Assembly: GCA_052035735.1 (NCBI GenBank)
Contig: JBPOHI010000009.1
Span: forward strand, 1 to 64,000
Source of the DNA: JAGPDF01 sp052035735
GTDB lineage: Bacteria; Acidobacteriota; Thermoanaerobaculia; Multivoradales; JAGPDF01
Direction of reading: 5' to 3'
DNA: 64,000 nucleotides
Under the pieces are notes generated by a model, which saw only the letters and a program-made list of their open reading frames with translations, was not told where the DNA came from and did no database searches. Shown piece by piece: positions 34,162-43,073 of this stretch. The position numbers and the translations under genes are program-made. The first letter of the stretch is position 1. Every line of letters begins with the position of its first letter.

Positions 34162-34374
34162 ATGAACAAACCGAGCATCAACATCCAGGACGGCTTTCTC
34201 TTCCAGAGTCTGAAGGACGGTCGAGCGATGAGTATCGAGCTCGTCACCGGGAAGCATCTCGAGGGCAAGATCCGCCGCTTCGACCGCTTTGCGGTCGTGG
34301 TGGAGCTCGCGGGGCGGGAAGTCATGGTCTACAAGCACGCCATCGCGACCATCGCTCACTCGGGCGAAGGCTGA
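34162..34374 (+). CDS. hfq: RNA chaperone Hfq
   Basis: 70 aa with GGAGGGTAGG right before the ATG. Sm1 region 'IELVTGKHLEGKIRRFDRFAV' and Sm2 'YKHAIATI' match Hfq's bent-sheet fold; the N-terminal 'INIQDGFLFQSLKDGR' contains the usual Gln. It forms hexamers that pair small RNAs with mRNAs. The C-terminal tail is nearly absent, as in many non-enteric Hfq proteins. The position after miaA strongly supports the call. Confidence 0.93.
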   Translation: MNKPSINIQDGFLFQSLKDGRAMSIELVTGKHLEGKIRRFDRFAVVVELAGREVMVYKHAIATIAHSGEG

Positions 34375-34390
34375 CCGGCAGCTCCCGAAC

Positions 34391-35713
34391 ATGCTGTTTC
34401 GACGCCGAATCGCGGCGGCAGGGTATCTCGGCCTGGCGGTCGTGATGGCGTGCGCGCCCGCCAAGACGGCGGCGCCTGCCCCAGGAGTCGATCCGGCCCT
34501 GCGCCCGTTTGTGCCCGATCCGGCTGTCTCGTGCGGTCCCGCACTGTCCGAAACTGCAGTCGCGGAGCTGCGCAGAATCCACCGCGAGCTGCTGCGCTCC
34601 GCAGATGCAGCGGCAGCGCTCGCTGCCACGACCCGTTGGCTCACGGACGAGGCGGATGCGCTGCCGGGGCAGACGCTGCGTGGTGAGGCCCTGCTGGTCG
34701 CGGGCCAGGCACGCGAGGCCTTGTCGTTCCTCGCCCCTTACGCTGCAAGATCGGCGGAATGCCCGGCATTAGGCCTCGTCCTGGCGCGAGCGCAGGAGGC
34801 CGCCGGAGATCTTCCCGAGGCCTACGCCGGCTACGTGACGGCCGGCGGCGTACCCCCAGCAGCGGGGGAGCGAGCGCGAGGGATCTCGGCGCGTGCCCTC
34901 GAGATGACCCGCGCGCGGTTCACGGAGGCCGTGGCCGCCGGCCGCCGAGAGGCTGCTGGCTGGCATCTCGGCCGGCTGGAGCGTCTCTGGCCCAACTCCG
35001 AGGCGACGCTGCGCTCGAGCATGGAGATGTCCAGCCTCGCTGGCGACGCGCGCGGAGAGCTCGCCGCGGTCAAGGCGCTCCAGGCGTCGCGTCCCGCGGA
35101 CACGGTGCTCTCCCTGCGCCGTGGCCAGCTCGAGCTCGAAGTCGGCGACGCGCGCACCGGTCTCGCGCTCATCGAGGCGCTGGCTGCGGCCTCTCCGGCG
35201 GACGGCGCCCTGCAGGTCGAGCTCGGACGCGCCAAGTTCGCCTGGCGGTTGATCAATGCTCCCGAGCAGGTGCGTGGGCTGCGCGGCAAGGCGGCTCTTT
35301 CCCGGGCGGATCTCGCGGTTCTGCTCTACTGGATGGTGCCGCAGATCCGCACGGCTCGGCCGGGAGCCGCGCAGATCGCCTCCGACATTCTCGATCACCC
35401 TTCGCGCGACGAGATCGCGCGGGTCGCCAATCTCGGCCTCATGAGCATCGACGAGACGCTGCACCGCTTCTCTCCGGACGCTCCGTTACGCCGTGCGGAC
35501 GCGGTATCGGCATTCCTCAAACTGCTCGCCGGCGCAGAGCCGGATGGCGCGTGCGCGCTGCCGCGCGGGGGCGGCCGTGAGGCGCTGTGCCGGTCGGGTT
35601 TCGCCTGCGGGCTGTTCGAGGACGTGCTCCTCTGTCAGGCCGGAGCCGGAATCTCGGGAGCGGAGACGATCGAGATGCTGCGTCGGGCGCTCGACCGCAT
35701 GGAGAGCGTGTGA
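34391..35713 (+). CDS. putative lipoprotein with helical repeats and SLH-like C-terminal segment
   Basis: 440 aa from the ATG at 34391. The N-terminus MLFRRRIAAAGYLGLAVVMAC is a lipoprotein signal (basic n-region, hydrophobic core, Cys21), followed by a Pro/Ala linker. The middle (about 60-310) is a run of Ala/Leu/Glu/Arg helices in the TPR style ('AGQAREALSFLAPYA', 'LARAQEAAGDLPEAYAGYV', 'LRRGQLELEVGDARTGLALI'). The end (about 310-400) has 'LSRADLAVLLYWMVPQI' and 'DAPLRRADAVSAFLKLLAG', which recalls S-layer homology repeats. It should be anchored in the envelope; function unknown. It sits between hfq and pgsA. Confidence 0.75.
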   Translation: MLFRRRIAAAGYLGLAVVMACAPAKTAAPAPGVDPALRPFVPDPAVSCGPALSETAVAELRRIHRELLRSADAAAALAATTRWLTDEADALPGQTLRGEALLVAGQAREALSFLAPYAARSAECPALGLVLARAQEAAGDLPEAYAGYVTAGGVPPAAGERARGISARALEMTRARFTEAVAAGRREAAGWHLGRLERLWPNSEATLRSSMEMSSLAGDARGELAAVKALQASRPADTVLSLRRGQLELEVGDARTGLALIEALAAASPADGALQVELGRAKFAWRLINAPEQVRGLRGKAALSRADLAVLLYWMVPQIRTARPGAAQIASDILDHPSRDEIARVANLGLMSIDETLHRFSPDAPLRRADAVSAFLKLLAGAEPDGACALPRGGGREALCRSGFACGLFEDVLLCQAGAGISGAETIEMLRRALDRMESV

Positions 35714-36264
35714 ACTTCACCGTACCCAACCTGTTGTCGATCCTGCGTATGGGGCTCATTCCCTGGTTCGCGATCTCGGTGATCGACGGCGACGCCACGC
35801 AGGCGCTCTGGATCTTCGCCATCGCCGGCGTGACGGACGCCCTCGACGGCTTCATCGCCCGGTTTTGGCACCAGCAGTCGGCACTCGGCGCCTATCTCGA
35901 CCCGCTCGCCGACAAGCTCCTGCTGGTGACCGCCTATGTCATGCTCGCGATCCCGAATCTGCGCCTCGGCCTGGTCATTCCGGCCTGGGTGACGGCGCTC
36001 GTCATCACCCGTGACGTGGTGATCGTGGTAGTGGCTCTCGTGCTGCATCTCGCGATCGGGATCTCGCGTTTTCCGCCTTCGCCGCTCAGCAAGATCAACA
36101 CCGCAGCTCAGCTCATCGCGATCATCGCCGTGCTGCTCTCCAGTCGCGGTCCCCTCTTCGAGGCTGGCGCGACGTTCTTCGTCTACTTGGTGGCGGCACT
36201 GACGATCGGATCGGGAATCGAGTACATTTACCGGGCGAATCGCATGGCCGCGCATCGCGATTGA
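35710..36264 (+). CDS. pgsA: CDP-alcohol phosphatidyltransferase (PgsA-like)
   Basis: 184 aa with a GTG start overlapping the upstream stop by 4 nt. It begins 'NFTVPNLLSILRMGLIPWFA', usual for CDP-diacylglycerol-glycerol-3-phosphate 3-phosphatidyltransferases. The CDP-alcohol signature DGxxAR(x8)GxxxDxxxD is complete: 'LDGFIARF' to 'LGAYLDPLADK'. About five membrane helices follow. It makes phosphatidylglycerol phosphate in the inner membrane; a cardiolipin-synthase type of the same family is the alternative. Confidence 0.9.
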   Translation: MNFTVPNLLSILRMGLIPWFAISVIDGDATQALWIFAIAGVTDALDGFIARFWHQQSALGAYLDPLADKLLLVTAYVMLAIPNLRLGLVIPAWVTALVITRDVVIVVVALVLHLAIGISRFPPSPLSKINTAAQLIAIIAVLLSSRGPLFEAGATFFVYLVAALTIGSGIEYIYRANRMAAHRD

Positions 36265-36280
36265 AGAGCTCTCTCCCCGC

Positions 36281-39200
36281 ATGACCGAATTCGTTCATCT
36301 CCACCTTCACAGCCAGTACAGCCTGCTGGACGGAGCCAACCGCCTCGACGACGTCATCCAGGCCGCGGCCGCAGCGGGCATGAAGGCGATCAGCCTGACC
36401 GATCACGGCAACCTGTTCGGCGCCATCGAGTTCTACGACAAGGCGAAGAAGGCCGGAATCAAGCCGATCATCGGTATCGAGGCGTACGTCGCACAGGGCA
36501 GCTTGATCGACCGGAACCCCGCGCGCGGCAGCAGCAATCACCTGGTGCTGCTCGCCCGCAATCAGACCGGATACCAGAACCTCATCAAGCTGACCACGCG
36601 CTCCTACCTGCAGGGCTTCTACTACAAGCCGCGCATCGACCACGAGACCCTGCGCGAATTCAGCGACGGTCTGATCGGCCTTTCGGCCTGTCTCAAGGGC
36701 GAGATCAACGAGCGCATACTGAGCAATCGCGAAGCCGAAGCAGAGGCGCGGGCGCGCGAATACGCCGAGATCCTCGGGCCCGAGAACTTCTTCCTCGAGC
36801 TCCAGGATCACGGCATTCCCGACCAGCGCGCAGCCAATGAGGTGCTGCGGCGAATGTCGAAGCGGCTCGGACTGGGGCTGGTGGTCACCAACGACTGCCA
36901 CTACCTGCGGCAGAGCGACTCGGTGGCGCACGACGTCCTGCTTTGTATCGGCACCCAGCGCACGCGTTCCGACCCGGACCGCCTCAAGTACGCCTCCGAC
37001 CAGTTCTACCTGAAGTCGGGCGACGAAATCGCGGCGCTTTTTCCGGAGGACGGCGAAGCGATCGCGAACACCGTCGCGATCGCCGAGCGCTGCAACGTCG
37101 AGATCCCCTCGGGCACCTTCCACCTGCCGGCGTTTCCTCTCCCGGCGGGCGAGTCGATCGAGAGCTTCTTCGAGCACCGGGCGATGGCGGGACTCGAAGA
37201 GCGTTTCGAGGAGATGACGCGTCGCGGCACGATCGACTCGCGCTATTCGATGGATCTCTACCGCGAGCGGCTGAAGTTCGAGATCGGCGTGATCAAGCGG
37301 ATGGGCTTCCCCGGCTATTTCATGATCGTCTGGGACTTCATCCGCTTCGCGCGCGAGAGCGGCATTCCCGTCGGGCCGGGCCGGGGCTCGGCCGCGGGCT
37401 CCCTGGTCTCTTTCGCGCTGCGCATCACCGACATCGATCCGATGAGATACGACCTGCTGTTCGAGCGCTTTCTGAATCCCGATCGCGTGAGCATGCCGGA
37501 CATCGACATCGACTTCTGCATGCGCCGCCGCGGCGAGGTGATCCAGTACGTCAACGAGAAGTACGGCCGCGATCGGGTGGCGCAGATCATCACCTTCGGC
37601 ACCCTGGCCGCGAAGGGCGTTCTGCGCGACGTGGGACGCGTGCTCGGCCTGCCGTTCGCCAAGATGGACCGGGTGGCGAAAATGTTGCCGGACATGACCA
37701 AGTCGCTGGCGGAGGCGGCGCGCTCGGTCGATAGCCTGGTCGCCGAAGTGGCCAAGGACGCCGAGATCAAGGAGGTCGTCGACATCGGCAGCCGGCTCGA
37801 GGGGCTGACGCGGCACGCCTCGGTGCACGCCGCCGGCGTCGTCATCGCGCCGGTGCCGATCGACGAACTGGTGCCGCTCTACAAGACCAGCCGGGACGAA
37901 ATCACGACGCAGTGGGACATGAAAGCGGTCGAGCGCCTCGGCCTGCTCAAGATGGACTTCCTGGGGCTCAAGACCGTCACGGTCGTCGACGACACCCTGC
38001 GCACGCTCGAGATGCAGGGTATCGAGCTCGATCTCGATGCCGTCCCGCTCGACGATTCGGAGGTCTTCCGCCTCTTCTGCGACGGCCGGACGAACGGCAT
38101 CTTCCAGTTCGAGTCGAGCGGTATGCGCGACATGCTCCGCCGCGCCCAGCCCTCCAGGTTCGAGGAACTGGCGGCGTTCAACGCCCTCTACCGCCCGGGC
38201 GCGCTGTCGGTCGGTATGGTGGAGGAGTTCATCCAGCGCAAGCTGGGCAAGAAGAAGGTCCAGTACATCCTGCCCGAGACCAAGCCGATCCTCGAAGAGA
38301 CCTTCGGCGTCATCGCCTACCAGGAGCAGGTCATGCAGGTCGCCGTGACCATCGGCGGCTTCACCATGGGCGAAGCGGATGTGCTGCGCAAGGCGATGGG
38401 CAAGAAGGACCCGGTGGCGATGGCGAAGCAGAAGGAGAAGTTCGTCGCCGGCGCCGCCGCGCGCGGATTCGCCAGGAAGAAGGCCGAGGAGCTCTGGGAG
38501 TACATCGAGCCGTTCGCCGGCTATGGCTTCAACAAGAGCCACAGCGTCGCCTACGCCATGCTCGCCTACAAGACCGCCTACCTGAAGGCGCACTATCCGG
38601 TGGCATTCATGGCGGCGATGCTCTCCTGCGAGATGGGGGCGACGGACGAAATCGTCAAGTACGTCAACGAAAGTCGCGAGATGGGGATCCGCATCCTGCC
38701 TCCCGACGTCAACGAAAGCCAGTGGACCTTCTCGGTCGTCGGCGATGCCATTCGCTTCGGACTCGGCGCGATCAAAGGCGTGGGCGAGAGCGCCGGCGAA
38801 GCGATCCTCGCCGCACGGCGGGCGCAGGGGAGTTTCAAGAGCCTGGCCCACCTGCTGCTCGAAGTCGATGCCCAGGCCGTCAACCAGAAGGTCTACGACG
38901 CGCTGGTGAAGTCCGGGGCCTGCGATTCGCTGGGTTCGGCGCACCGCGCAGCGCAGGCGGCAGCGATCTCCGGTCTCGCCGAGCAGGCGCAGCGTCGGCG
39001 GCGGGAAGTCGAGGCCGGACAGTCGAATCTGTTCGGCTCGGGGAGCGGCACCGCCCTGCCGCCGGAGCCCCCTTCAACGGTGCCCGCCTGGACGGAGAGC
39101 GAACGCCTGCGCCTCGAGAAGGAAGCGCTCGGCTTTTACCTATCGGGCAACCCGCTGATCGAGTTCGAGTCTCACCTCAAGCGCCTGGTGAGCCATACGA

Positions 39201-39736
39201 CCGATCAACTCCGCGGCGGATTTCAGGGCACCGCCACGGTCGGCGGCCTGGTGACACGGATCTCGCGCGCCAAGATCAAGAGCGGCCAGAACGCCGGCCG
39301 GGTGATGGGGCGATTCGTGCTCGAAGACCTGAACGGGTCGCTTCCGGTGACTGTCTTCGCCGACCAGCTGCAGCGCTACGACGGGCTCCTGGTCGAGGAT
39401 GCGGCAGTCATCGTCAAAGGGCAGGTGCGCGAGCGCGGCGCCGAGAACGAAATGACCGTCGAGGAGATGACGCCGCTCGCCAAAGCGGTGGAGAAGCTGG
39501 TCTCCGGCGTCCGCCTGTCGCTCGACCGCGAGCTCGCGCAGACCGAGATGCTGCGCCTTCGCGATGTGCTCGTCGACCATCCCGGAGAGGTGGCGGTGGA
39601 GTTCGAGATGCGGCTCGGTGACGAGCTGGTGCGCATCGCGCCGCAGGAGCGTTTCCGGGTGAACGTGACGCCGGCGCTCTTTTCGGCTCTCGAGGGCATT
39701 CTAGGCGCGGGCACGGTTCACCGCCTCGGCCTTTGA
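36281..39736 (+). CDS. dnaE: DNA polymerase III subunit alpha
   Basis: 1151 aa, replicative polymerase of the DnaE1 type. The PHP domain is at the N-terminus ('HLHLHSQYSLLDGANRLDD', 'LTDHGNLFGAIEFY'). The catalytic palm holds 'GPGRGSAAGSLVSFAL' and 'PDIDIDFCMRRRGEVI' with the active-site Asp residues near 406-410. The fingers include 'GIFQFESSGMRDMLRRA' and 'FGYG'-like 'FAGYGFNKSHSVAYAML'. Tandem helix-hairpin-helix motifs and a C-terminal OB domain follow ('GTATVGGLVTRISRAKIKSG'). Starts 17 nt after pgsA. Full length, no frame disruption. Confidence 0.98.
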   Translation: MTEFVHLHLHSQYSLLDGANRLDDVIQAAAAAGMKAISLTDHGNLFGAIEFYDKAKKAGIKPIIGIEAYVAQGSLIDRNPARGSSNHLVLLARNQTGYQNLIKLTTRSYLQGFYYKPRIDHETLREFSDGLIGLSACLKGEINERILSNREAEAEARAREYAEILGPENFFLELQDHGIPDQRAANEVLRRMSKRLGLGLVVTNDCHYLRQSDSVAHDVLLCIGTQRTRSDPDRLKYASDQFYLKSGDEIAALFPEDGEAIANTVAIAERCNVEIPSGTFHLPAFPLPAGESIESFFEHRAMAGLEERFEEMTRRGTIDSRYSMDLYRERLKFEIGVIKRMGFPGYFMIVWDFIRFARESGIPVGPGRGSAAGSLVSFALRITDIDPMRYDLLFERFLNPDRVSMPDIDIDFCMRRRGEVIQYVNEKYGRDRVAQIITFGTLAAKGVLRDVGRVLGLPFAKMDRVAKMLPDMTKSLAEAARSVDSLVAEVAKDAEIKEVVDIGSRLEGLTRHASVHAAGVVIAPVPIDELVPLYKTSRDEITTQWDMKAVERLGLLKMDFLGLKTVTVVDDTLRTLEMQGIELDLDAVPLDDSEVFRLFCDGRTNGIFQFESSGMRDMLRRAQPSRFEELAAFNALYRPGALSVGMVEEFIQRKLGKKKVQYILPETKPILEETFGVIAYQEQVMQVAVTIGGFTMGEADVLRKAMGKKDPVAMAKQKEKFVAGAAARGFARKKAEELWEYIEPFAGYGFNKSHSVAYAMLAYKTAYLKAHYPVAFMAAMLSCEMGATDEIVKYVNESREMGIRILPPDVNESQWTFSVVGDAIRFGLGAIKGVGESAGEAILAARRAQGSFKSLAHLLLEVDAQAVNQKVYDALVKSGACDSLGSAHRAAQAAAISGLAEQAQRRRREVEAGQSNLFGSGSGTALPPEPPSTVPAWTESERLRLEKEALGFYLSGNPLIEFESHLKRLVSHTTDQLRGGFQGTATVGGLVTRISRAKIKSGQNAGRVMGRFVLEDLNGSLPVTVFADQLQRYDGLLVEDAAVIVKGQVRERGAENEMTVEEMTPLAKAVEKLVSGVRLSLDRELAQTEMLRLRDVLVDHPGEVAVEFEMRLGDELVRIAPQERFRVNVTPALFSALEGILGAGTVHRLGL

Positions 39737-39743
39737 GGGGCGG

Positions 39744-39749
39744 TAGAAT
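39744..39749 (+). promoter_or_regulatory. -10 box (TAGAAT) before the CCA-adding enzyme gene
   Basis: GGTAGAATC lies 8 nt after the dnaE stop and ends 10 nt before the ATG at 39760, suggesting a nearly leaderless secondary transcript. Confidence 0.4.
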
Positions 39750-39759
39750 CGGGTCCGGC

Positions 39760-41109
39760 ATGCGGCCAACGCCCGATTTGCAGCACGCCCGGGGAGAGGC
39801 GGACCCCGCCGGCGCCGACTCGCCAGCGGCGCACGAGATCCTGCGGCGTTTCCACGCTCTTCCCGATGGCAGGCTCGAGCTGCTGCGGCAGTGCGCGGCA
39901 GTCGCTCTCGACGCCGGATGTGATCTCTACTGGGTCGGAGGCGGCGTGCGCGATCTCTGGCTCGGGACGAGCGAGTTCGACATCGACCTGCTCGTTGATG
40001 GGGAGATGGCGACCTTCGCCGCGCTGCTGGCCGCGACCTTCGGCAGCGAACTGCGCTTGCATCCGGAGTTCCTGACTGCGGAGCTCCTGGCGCCTGGAGG
40101 CTGCCGGGTCGATCTCGCGCAGGTCCGCACGGAGAGCTACGCTGCCCCCGCCGCGTTGCCTCAGGTCACGCCAGGCACATTGGCGAGCGACTTCGCGCGC
40201 CGCGATTTCACCATAAACTGCCTGGCGATTCCGCTCGCGCCGAGCTTCGGCGATCGACTCCTCGACCCCTGTGGCGGAGTTGCGGATCTCGAGCGGCGCT
40301 GTCTGCGCGCGCTGCATGCGGCGTCGTTCCGCGACGATCCGACACGCATCCTGCGAGGCCTCGAGTTCGAGGCGCGCTTCGAGTTCGAGCTCGAAACGGA
40401 GACCCGGCGGCAGATCGAGCGGACGATCGCCGAAGGAAGGGTGGCGCTGCTCTCGGCGGCTCGCCTGCGCGAGGCGCTTTCCCGGGCACTCGCGCGCGGG
40501 CGGACGGCCGCTCGCGTTCTGCGCCGGATGCGGCAGCTCGCACTCTCGCCGGCGATCGATTCCAGCCTGGTGGGGACAACCGGCGCCGAGTCCCTGCTCG
40601 AAAGCGCGCTCGAGGCCTTTGGCCGCGTCGCCGGACGGAGCCTCTCACCCGCCTTCCGTCTCTCCCTGCTCTGTCTCGCGAAAGAGCTCGAGGTCGGCGA
40701 CCGTCGGCGACTGGCGCAGCGGCTCGCTCTGCCGGCGGCGGACGCGACGCTGCTCGATGAAGGGCCAGGGCGCATCCGGGCGGCTATGGCGCTTCTGGCC
40801 GGCAGCCCGGTGGCAAGCGACGCGCACGCCAGCCTCTCCTGCCTGTCGGACGAGGAGCTCGCGCTGGTGGCGGCCGGCGGAGAAGCCCAGCTCGGGTGGG
40901 TGCGGCGAGAGCTCGATGAGCTGCGCGGTTTGCGTCTGCGGATCGGCGGCCGCGATCTCCTCGCAGCCGGCGCGAGCGAAGGCGCTGCGATCGGCCGGGC
41001 GCTCGCAGAGACGCTGGCGGCGCGGCTCGACGGCCGGATCTCCGCGGCCGAGGAGTTGACGTTCGCCTCCGCCGTGGCGGCGACCGCGGCGGGCGAGGGA
41101 CGGGAATGA
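39760..41109 (+). CDS. cca: class II CCA-adding enzyme / poly(A) polymerase family nucleotidyltransferase
   Basis: 449 aa from the ATG at 39760; a TTG nine codons earlier is possible. The head domain has 'WVGGGVRDLWLGTSEFDIDL' with the catalytic Asp74/Asp76, 'DFARRDFTINCLAI' and 'LRALHAASFRDDPTRILRG', all class II nucleotidyltransferase motifs. The helical neck/body follows. It adds or repairs the CCA end of tRNAs or polyadenylates RNA. Both tRNA genes in this window encode CCA, so repair is a likely use if this is the only such enzyme. It overlaps the next gene by 4 nt. Confidence 0.9.
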   Translation: MRPTPDLQHARGEADPAGADSPAAHEILRRFHALPDGRLELLRQCAAVALDAGCDLYWVGGGVRDLWLGTSEFDIDLLVDGEMATFAALLAATFGSELRLHPEFLTAELLAPGGCRVDLAQVRTESYAAPAALPQVTPGTLASDFARRDFTINCLAIPLAPSFGDRLLDPCGGVADLERRCLRALHAASFRDDPTRILRGLEFEARFEFELETETRRQIERTIAEGRVALLSAARLREALSRALARGRTAARVLRRMRQLALSPAIDSSLVGTTGAESLLESALEAFGRVAGRSLSPAFRLSLLCLAKELEVGDRRRLAQRLALPAADATLLDEGPGRIRAAMALLAGSPVASDAHASLSCLSDEELALVAAGGEAQLGWVRRELDELRGLRLRIGGRDLLAAGASEGAAIGRALAETLAARLDGRISAAEELTFASAVAATAAGEGRE

Positions 41110-41789
41110 CCGGCCACCTCGGGCGCGCGCGATGGCCGAGGTGGCGCACCGTCTGGTCGGTCGTCTGCGTCGCGGCGTTCGCCGGAGCGGGCGCGCTGCC
41201 GGCGGTCGATCCAGCGCTCGAGTACCTGCGGCGCGACTGCTCCAGCGAGCTGGGGAGAAACGAGATCACGCTCTTCGGCAACGGAACGATCCGGTGGCGC
41301 GAATGGCGGGAAGGCAAGCAGTCGATGCGGCTGGCGGAGCTGGGCCGGGACGAAGTGGATGCTTATATCCGGCGCTTGGCGGCCTGTGATCTAGCGGAGA
41401 CTCGCGAGAGCCCCGGGGGGGTCGCGGGAGAGTGGATGGAGCGTTGCGAACTCACGCTTTCCCTCCCCGGCGGCGCTCCGCGGAGTTTCCGCTACGGTCG
41501 ACTGGACACTCATCCCCTGGCGCTCGCCGACCTCCTGCGGATCGCGGAGGAGCTCGCGGAGCGCGCCCAGGCGTCGCCGGTCGCGGGTGGGATTCCGGCC
41601 GACTACCTGCCGCGCTACGGCGACCTCCTGCTGCGCGTCGACGACCTCGAGTTCGAGGTGGTCGGCCGGACGGCGGACGGGCGTGGGTTCGAGCTCCGCG
41701 GCAAGGTCCAGCCGCTGAGTATGTATCTCACCCTCGACGAGCTGCGCCGCCAGTTCGTGCGCGTCCTGCGGCGCGGGCCGGCCAAGTGA
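41106..41789 (+). CDS. secreted protein of unknown function
   Basis: 227 aa with an ATGA overlap with cca. The N-terminus has basic residues (to 14) then a hydrophobic run ending 'AGAGALPAVDPAL', a probable signal peptide cut near residue 32. The mature part has two cysteines ('YLRRDCSSELG', 'RLAACDL') plus 'MERCELTLSLPGGAPRSF'. It also holds a beta-rich segment with regular alternation ('EITLFGNGTIRWREWREGKQ') and a C-terminal 'LEFEVVGRTADGRGFELRGK'. I do not recognise a family. Its GTGA stop overlaps rsmD, so it is translated with housekeeping RNA-modification genes. Confidence 0.7.
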   Translation: MTGHLGRARWPRWRTVWSVVCVAAFAGAGALPAVDPALEYLRRDCSSELGRNEITLFGNGTIRWREWREGKQSMRLAELGRDEVDAYIRRLAACDLAETRESPGGVAGEWMERCELTLSLPGGAPRSFRYGRLDTHPLALADLLRIAEELAERAQASPVAGGIPADYLPRYGDLLLRVDDLEFEVVGRTADGRGFELRGKVQPLSMYLTLDELRRQFVRVLRRGPAK

Positions 41790-42346
41790 AGTCGCCCGGC
41801 GTCCGTATCTCGAGCGGGGCGCTGCGGGGGCGCAAGCTCGACGTACCGGCGGGCATCCGTCCGACCGAGCAGAAGGTACGCGAGGCGCTGTTCTCCATCT
41901 GGGGCGAACGGCTGGCGGAGGCGGACGTGCTCGATCTGTTTGCTGGCAGCGGGGCGGTGGCGATCGAAGCGCTCAGCCGCGGTGCTGGCTTCGCCACCGC
42001 GGTGGAGTCGAATCGATCGGTTCTCGAGGCGCAGCGGCGGAACCTGGCACTCCTGCCGGCGGGGAGTTTCCGCCTGCTCGCACTGCCGGTCGAGCGGGCT
42101 CTGCGGGAGTTGGCCACGGACGGCGCGGCGTTCGACCTGATCTTCGCCGATCCGCCATACTCGTGGATACCCGACGCCGGGTTCTTCGTGGCTTGTGCTT
42201 CGCTCTTGCGCAACGGCGGGGAGCTCGTTGTCGAGCACAGCTCGCGCGTGGCCCTGCCGATCGAAGTCTCCGCGCTGGTGCGCACCGACTCGCGGCGCTA
42301 CGGGGAGTCGGCGCTGACGTTCTATGGCCGGACCGACGGGGACTGA
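41786..42346 (+). CDS. rsmD: 16S rRNA (guanine(966)-N(2))-methyltransferase
   Basis: 186 aa with a GTG start overlapping the upstream stop by 4 nt. 'VRISSGALRGRKLDVPAGIR' and 'RPTEQKVREALFSIWGE' are RsmD N-terminal motifs, 'VLDLFAGSGAVAIEALSRGA' binds S-adenosylmethionine, and 'LIFADPPYSWI' holds the N-methyltransferase DPPY site. It methylates G966 of 16S rRNA. Last rightward gene before the leftward pilin/nuo block; no terminator hairpin with a T-tract is visible in the 37-nt gap. Confidence 0.95.
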   Translation: MKSPGVRISSGALRGRKLDVPAGIRPTEQKVREALFSIWGERLAEADVLDLFAGSGAVAIEALSRGAGFATAVESNRSVLEAQRRNLALLPAGSFRLLALPVERALRELATDGAAFDLIFADPPYSWIPDAGFFVACASLLRNGGELVVEHSSRVALPIEVSALVRTDSRRYGESALTFYGRTDGD

Positions 42347-42383
42347 GCGGGAGCTCGTAGCCCAGCCGGACTCGCAGCGGTCC

Positions 42384-42962
42384 TCAGTTCCAGACCCAGC
42401 GGTGCCCGCCCTCGCCGTTGAGCAGGAAGGCGTCTTCGCCAGAATCGTACTTGCGCAGGACGATGCGCCCCGTGGCGGGAGTCTCGACGCGTACTTCGAG
42501 GTAGTTGTCGTTGCTGTCCTTGAAGCGGAAGGCTCCCACGCGATCGACGGAGCCGTCGGGGCGGAAGATCGGTCCGTCCTGGGCCGGGTCGTCGTCCCAT
42601 CCGTCGATGGCATTGGCGCCATTCGGGGCCCCGTCGCCAGGCCCGCGGAACTCGACCTTGACCGGCATGGGAACGGTTCCGGCGAGCTGCCGACCCGTCG
42701 CCAGGGTGGCGATGAAGGCGTTCGCCGTTTCGTCGAAGGTGACCTGGGCCGTGGAGCTCATCTTGATCGACTCGAGCCTCGCCGCCTGCATGAGCGACAC
42801 GACCTCACGGGCCGTGCCGGTCAGCTTGTAGCGATTGATCATGTTGAGGAAGGCCGGCGCCGTGATCATCAGCAAGATGCCGACGACAGCGACGACGACG
42901 AGTACCTCCAGGAGAGTAAATCCGGACTGCCGCGGCTTGTCGAGCTGTCGGGCTGTTCGCAT
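42384..42962 (-). CDS. type IV pilin-like protein / pseudopilin (GspH/FimT type)
   Basis: 192 aa. A class III signal 'KPRQSG|FTLLEVLVVVAVVGI' has the Gly-Phe cleavage site for prepilin peptidase and Glu5 of the mature chain. 'AREVVSLMQAARLESIKMSS' fits the GspH/FimT minor-pseudopilin pattern. The C-terminal beta domain (about 70-192) includes an Asp/Gly-rich loop near 'DGWDDDPAQDGPIFRPDGS', possibly metal-binding. It should join a type IV pilus or type II secretion pseudopilus. No other pilus genes are nearby. It has its own -10 box, so it is probably not part of the nuo transcript. Confidence 0.88.
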   Translation of the reverse strand: MRTARQLDKPRQSGFTLLEVLVVVAVVGILLMITAPAFLNMINRYKLTGTAREVVSLMQAARLESIKMSSTAQVTFDETANAFIATLATGRQLAGTVPMPVKVEFRGPGDGAPNGANAIDGWDDDPAQDGPIFRPDGSVDRVGAFRFKDSNDNYLEVRVETPATGRIVLRKYDSGEDAFLLNGEGGHRWVWN

Positions 42963-42982
42963 GGTTCGCTCCCTCGCGGCGG

Positions 42983-42988
42983 AGTATA
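42983..42988 (-). promoter_or_regulatory. -10 box (TATACT) before the pseudopilin gene
   Basis: Leftward GCTATACTCC, 20 nt before the ATG at 42962 with GAGGGAGCG in between. The -35 is weak. Confidence 0.4.
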
Positions 42989-43073
42989 GCTCGCTGCGGG
43001 CAAGCAGGCTGTGAAGGCTCTCTCCGCATGGCCGCGGGCGGACTCTACGGGGTGAGCCGCCGGAGACTCCGCC

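Noticed and set aside
36122..38944. 940-codon open frame opposite dnaE
   Set aside because: Antisense shadow of a GC-rich gene; the translation is Arg/His/Asp/Leu-rich without domains, while dnaE has all its motifs. The same applies to long frames opposite infB (7453-10161), valS (26355-27437), nuoL (46273-48117) and pnp (3298-4500).
42963..43073. terminator after nuoN
   Set aside because: A GGCGGA/TCCGCC pairing exists but with a long loop and no T-tract; not reliable.
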